Source of the DNA: Cryobacterium sp. CG_9.6
GTDB lineage: Bacteria > Actinomycetota > Actinomycetes > Actinomycetales > Microbacteriaceae
Length of the DNA: 64,000 bases
Direction of reading: 5' to 3'
NCBI RefSeq assembly: GCF_029893365.1
Contig: NZ_JARXUZ010000001.1
Coordinates: 620,001 to 684,000 of the forward strand
Part shown: in pieces, positions 61,040-64,000 of the stretch
Position numbering within the stretch: position 1 is the stretch's first letter
How the letters are laid out: each line of letters starts with the position of its first letter
Translations under genes and position numbers: made by a program
The notes under the pieces: generated by a model
Database searches by the model: none
Told to the model about the DNA's origin: nothing
Seen by the model: only the letters and a program-made list of their open reading frames with translations

Positions 61040-62776
61040 ATGACGCAGTCCAACGCAGTACAGGCTCAGGCAGCCCTCGTCGCACGTCCCCACGCTCAGG
61101 TACTTGTTATCGGAGCGGGAATTAACGGAATTGCGACCTTCCGAGATCTCGCTCTTCAAGGGGTGGACGTGGCCATTGTTGACCGCGGCGACTTCGTGTC
61201 CGGCGCCTCGGCGGCTAGCTCGCACATGATTCACGGTGGGGTTCGCTACCTCGAAAATGGCGAGTTTCGGCTCGTCAAGGAATCAGTTGAGGAGCGCAAC
61301 GGTCTGATCAAGATCGCTCCGCACTACGTGAAGCCGCTCCAGACCACCATCCCCATCTTCTCCACCTTCTCCGGTGTGCTCTCCGCACCGTTGCGTTTTC
61401 TCACGCACAAGCAGGGTGCCAAGCATGTGGAGCGTGGCGCGCTGCTGATCAAGCTCGGCATGGTTCTCTACGACTCCTTCTCCCGCGATGGTGGGACCGT
61501 TCCTCGCCACGTGTTCGCAGGCCGCAAGAAGGCGCTCGCCACCCTGCCGAAGCTCAACCCCGGTCTCAAGTACACGGCCACCTACTACGACGCGGCCATG
61601 CATGACCCGGAGCGTCTCGCTCTGGACGTGCTCCGCGACGGTCTCGATGCTGGCGACAACGCTCGCGCCGCCAACTATGTTGAGGCCGTGGGCATGGATG
61701 ACAGTGGCGTGCGCCTGCGCAATGTCGTCACCGGCGAGGAGTTCAGCTTCGCCGCCGACGTCGTGGTCAACACGAGCGGACCCTGGACCGATCTCACCAA
61801 CGATGCTCTCGGCCAGCCGAGCACGTTCATGGGTGGAACCAAGGGGTCGCACATTGTGCTCGACAGCCCGGAGTTGCTCGAAGCCACGGCCGGCCGCGAG
61901 ATCTTCTTCGAGCACGAAGATGGTCGAATCGTCCTGATTTACCCCCTGAAGGGCCGCGTTTTGGTGGGTACAACCGACCTCGAGCACGACATTACGAAGC
62001 CAATTCGCTGCACGGAGGACGAAGTTGACTATTTCTTCGACCTCGTTGCGCACGTATTCCCAACCGTACCGGTCGACCGGTCCAACATCGTCTTCCGCTT
62101 CGCCGGTGTTCGTCCGCTGCCCCGCCACGACGACGAGCAGCCCGGCTTTGTCTCCCGCGATTACCGCATCGAATCGCGCCCCCTGGAGCGCGTGTCGGCC
62201 AGCGGTCGCCCGGGCACGCTGCTGAGCCTTGTCGGTGGCAAGTGGACCACGTTCCGCGCCCTCGCTGAGAACCTCAGCGACCAGGTCCTCGAGCTCATCG
62301 GCATGTCACGAACCGTCTACACCGAGGGCCTCGCCATCGGTGGCGGGCGCGGCTTCCCGGCAACGGATGCCGCGCATCGCGTGTGGGTCGCCGCCCACGG
62401 CGACGAGGTGGGCGCGCCCCGTGCCGCCCAGCTTCTGGCCCGCTATGGCACGCGTGCGACCGACGTGATCGAGTTCCTGTCTCTCGAAGCGGATGCCCCG
62501 CTCGTGAACAATGCGGACTACTCGCGTCGTGAGATTGAATACCTCGCATCCACCGAATCCGTGGTGCGTCTGATCGATGTTCTACTCCGCCGCACGAGCA
62601 TGGCCTTCGTCGGTTCCGCCACGTCCGTTTTGCTGGCAGAACTGGCCATCGTGGTGGGCAACGTCCTCGGTTGGTCGGCGGAACGTCGTACCAGCGAGGT
62701 GCAGCTGGCGGAGTTCATTCTCACCGACCTGCACGGCGTGGACTTCACCACCAGCACAGTACTCAGCAACGCATAG
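61040..62776 (+). CDS. glpD: Glycerol-3-phosphate dehydrogenase (FAD, aerobic)
   Basis: A 578-aa membrane-associated flavoenzyme oxidising glycerol-3-phosphate to dihydroxyacetone phosphate and feeding electrons to quinone. The FAD motif VLVIGAGINGIATFRDLALQ is at about 21-40, followed by SSHMIHGGVRYLENGEF, LVGTTDLEHD and LVGGKWTTFRALAE. The C-terminal domain is complete. ATG 61040 is preceded by AGAGGTG. A strong hairpin follows, yet glpF and glpK lie on the same strand. Confidence 0.95.
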   Translation: MTQSNAVQAQAALVARPHAQVLVIGAGINGIATFRDLALQGVDVAIVDRGDFVSGASAASSHMIHGGVRYLENGEFRLVKESVEERNGLIKIAPHYVKPLQTTIPIFSTFSGVLSAPLRFLTHKQGAKHVERGALLIKLGMVLYDSFSRDGGTVPRHVFAGRKKALATLPKLNPGLKYTATYYDAAMHDPERLALDVLRDGLDAGDNARAANYVEAVGMDDSGVRLRNVVTGEEFSFAADVVVNTSGPWTDLTNDALGQPSTFMGGTKGSHIVLDSPELLEATAGREIFFEHEDGRIVLIYPLKGRVLVGTTDLEHDITKPIRCTEDEVDYFFDLVAHVFPTVPVDRSNIVFRFAGVRPLPRHDDEQPGFVSRDYRIESRPLERVSASGRPGTLLSLVGGKWTTFRALAENLSDQVLELIGMSRTVYTEGLAIGGGRGFPATDAAHRVWVAAHGDEVGAPRAAQLLARYGTRATDVIEFLSLEADAPLVNNADYSRREIEYLASTESVVRLIDVLLRRTSMAFVGSATSVLLAELAIVVGNVLGWSAERRTSEVQLAEFILTDLHGVDFTTSTVLSNA

Positions 62777-62778
62777 AA

Positions 62779-62813
62779 CGGATGCCGCGGGCTCACTGAG
62801 CCCGCGGCATCCG
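62779..62813 (+). terminator. Perfect hairpin after glpD
   Basis: CGGATGCCGCGGGCT and AGCCCGCGGCATCCG form a 15-bp perfect stem with a 5-base loop, directly after the glpD stop. It separates glpD from glpF, suggesting that glpFK has its own promoter. Confidence 0.8.
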
Positions 62814-62901
62814 CCCCGAACGTGGGCCAAACTGCACGAATGTGCACGAAGATACCCGCCCATGAACTGCCGTACACCGGTACGGTTTGAGCAGCACAGC
62901 G

Positions 62902-62934
62902 TTTCAAGATATTGAAAATTCATCGCTGAATTTT
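62902..62934 (+). promoter_or_regulatory. Two AT-rich inverted repeats upstream of glpF
   Basis: TTTCAA-GATA-TTGAAA (62902-62917) and AAAATTCA-TCGC-TGAATTTT (62915-62934) are both perfect and overlap by three bases, 23 bases before the glpF start. The first shares TCAAGAT...TTGA with the glpD upstream site and may be the regulator's operator. The second, followed by T's, could instead be a leader hairpin. Confidence 0.5.
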
Positions 62935-62956
62935 TTCTCCCCTCAGAAAGGTCAAT

Positions 62957-63715
62957 GTGGACAATCTCGGAGTTGTATTTTTATCGGAGGTAGTGGGAAC
63001 TGCCATCCTCGTCCTACTCGGTACAGGAGTAGTCGCCAACGTCGCTCTTGCTAAGAACAAGGGCTTTGGCGGCGGATTCCTCATGGTGACCTTCGGCTGG
63101 GGCTTCGCAGTCTTCGCCGGCGTCATCGCCGCGTATAACTCGGGCGCTCACCTGAACCCGGCAGTGACCCTCGGGCTTGTCTCCGCAGGGGTAACCGAGT
63201 TCGGCTCGGGCGTACCGGTCAACACCGTTTCGGTGCTCACCTATATCGGTGCGCAGATGGTCGGTGCCTTCCTCGGTGCCGTTGTCTGCTGGTTGGCCTA
63301 CAAGCAGCACTTTGATCAGGAGCCGGAAGCGGCCAACAAGCTCGGTGTCTTCTCGACTGGGCCGGCCATCCGCTCGTACGGCTGGAACCTGGTCACCGAG
63401 ATCATCGGCACCTTCGTTCTGGTGTTCATCGTGATCGCCTTCGGCCGTAACGGGGAAGCGGGCGGCCTCGCGGCCCTCGGTGCCCTCCCGGTTGCCATCC
63501 TTGTTATCGTGATCGGTACCTCACTCGGTGGGCCCACCGGCTACGCCATCAACCCGGCACGTGACCTCGGTCCGCGCATCGCGCACTTCCTCCTGCCCAT
63601 CAAGGGCAAGGGGTCGTCCGACTGGGCATATTCCTGGGTCCCTGTTGTCGGGCCCATCATCGGTGGTGTGCTCGCCGGACTCGCATCCGCGAGCCTGCTT
63701 CCGGTCCTGATGTAG
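62957..63715 (+). CDS. glpF: Glycerol uptake facilitator (aquaglyceroporin)
   Basis: A 252-aa six-helix channel. The two NPA loops are GAHLNPAVTLG and GYAINPARDLGPR. The Asp after the second NPAR marks a glycerol-conducting rather than water-only channel. GTG 62957 follows AGAAAGG. Located between glpD and glpK, it provides facilitated glycerol entry, with trapping by the kinase. Confidence 0.95.
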   Translation: MDNLGVVFLSEVVGTAILVLLGTGVVANVALAKNKGFGGGFLMVTFGWGFAVFAGVIAAYNSGAHLNPAVTLGLVSAGVTEFGSGVPVNTVSVLTYIGAQMVGAFLGAVVCWLAYKQHFDQEPEAANKLGVFSTGPAIRSYGWNLVTEIIGTFVLVFIVIAFGRNGEAGGLAALGALPVAILVIVIGTSLGGPTGYAINPARDLGPRIAHFLLPIKGKGSSDWAYSWVPVVGPIIGGVLAGLASASLLPVLM

Positions 63716-63766
63716 TCACACCTTCACCCTTCTCGTTTCAGCACGCTCTCAACAAAGGAGTTAAGA

Positions 63767-64000
63767 ATGACCAAGTACGTACTCGCTATTGACCAGGGCA
63801 CCACAAGCTCACGAGCTATTATCTTCGACAAGTCCGGTTCGATCATCTCGACCGGTCAGCTTGAGCACGAGCAGATCTTCCCGAAAGCCGGCTGGGTCGA
63901 GCACGACCCCAAGGAGATCTGGGATAACACTCGTGAAGCCATCGGCCAGGCACTGTCCAAGGCCAACATCACCCGTCACGACATCGAAGCCGTGGGCATC
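63767..64000 (+). CDS. glpK: Glycerol kinase, 5' part
   Basis: The first 78 residues of glycerol kinase; the gene runs off the window. The start is ATG 63767 with AAAGGAG six bases upstream. The opening YVLAIDQGTTSSRAIIFD is the phosphate-1 ATP motif of FGGY kinases. The segment QIFPKAGWVEHDPKEIWDN, with Trp and Glu-His typical of glycerol kinases, separates it from other FGGY members. It phosphorylates glycerol entering through GlpF. Confidence 0.95.
   Translation, partial: MTKYVLAIDQGTTSSRAIIFDKSGSIISTGQLEHEQIFPKAGWVEHDPKEIWDNTREAIGQALSKANITRHDIEAVGI

Noticed and set aside
1..64000. CRISPR arrays, insertion sequences, prophage, integrase or toxin-antitoxin genes
   Set aside because: None seen: no regularly spaced repeats with unique spacers, no transposase or integrase motifs, and gene content is ordinary chromosomal.

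Overview
The window looks like a chromosomal segment of a high-GC actinobacterium, most likely a member of Microbacteriaceae. The evidence is the actinobacterial Tad pilus genes beside topA-tmk-holB, a GTP-type PEP carboxykinase divergent from a RamB-like regulator, a TopA with a long Lys/Ala tail, frequent GTG starts and 4-bp stop/start overlaps. The family assignment is inference. I saw no insertion sequence, prophage, CRISPR array, rRNA or replication origin.

Layout. 1-4719: end of a Tad pilus locus (tadA end, a fused TadB/TadC-like gene, a Flp-like DUF4244 gene, two TadE-type genes), interrupted by a PhoA-type alkaline phosphatase and a membrane protein. 4743-12437: topA, tmk, holB, a secreted lipoprotein hydrolase, a TetR regulator and a tRNA-Thr(CGU). 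12600-22607: an IclR regulator divergent from a tightly coupled nine-gene catabolic operon. It encodes an OpuC-type ABC importer (permease, ATPase, permease, binding protein), a formaldehyde-activating-enzyme (Fae) homologue, an enolase-superfamily dehydratase, an aldehyde dehydrogenase, a beta-hydroxyacid dehydrogenase and an iron alcohol dehydrogenase. 22690-29692: a Gfo/Idh/MocA oxidoreductase, a DD-carboxypeptidase, a nicotinamidase, an alpha/beta hydrolase, then a surface cassette of DUF4397 protein, lipoprotein class F sortase, ECF sigma factor and zinc anti-sigma factor.

29738-38999: a homoprotocatechuate (3,4-dihydroxyphenylacetate) meta-cleavage cluster on the minus strand: hpaD, hpaE, a DapA-family aldolase, a GntR regulator and a fused FAH-RraA protein. 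A frameshifted MFS transporter follows, and a divergent succinate-semialdehyde dehydrogenase would finish the pathway. 39055-43434: an SpoU rRNA/tRNA methyltransferase, a PRISE-type reductase, a thiolase, an SDR dehydrogenase and a small membrane protein. 43621-50315: RamB-like regulator, pckG and a GH38 alpha-mannosidase. 50352-55915: an ABC exporter, an orphan MASE1 histidine kinase and an intact MFS transporter. 56068-59709: the riboflavin operon ribD-ribE-ribBA-ribH behind an FMN riboswitch. 59953-64000: a SorC-type regulator divergent from glpD-glpF-glpK (glpK cut by the window end).

The main items beyond routine annotation are: a dispersed ~100-bp element with long inverted ends present three times (33361, 43491, 59811); the Fae homologue placed in an osmolyte-importer catabolic operon; the FAH-RraA fusion plus DapA-like aldolase where a standard HpaI would be expected; a sortase with a lipobox beside a substrate lacking LPXTG; a likely five-base loss in an MFS gene; a perfect 27-bp hairpin after pckG; and strong local enrichment of CGGATGCC in coding sequence.
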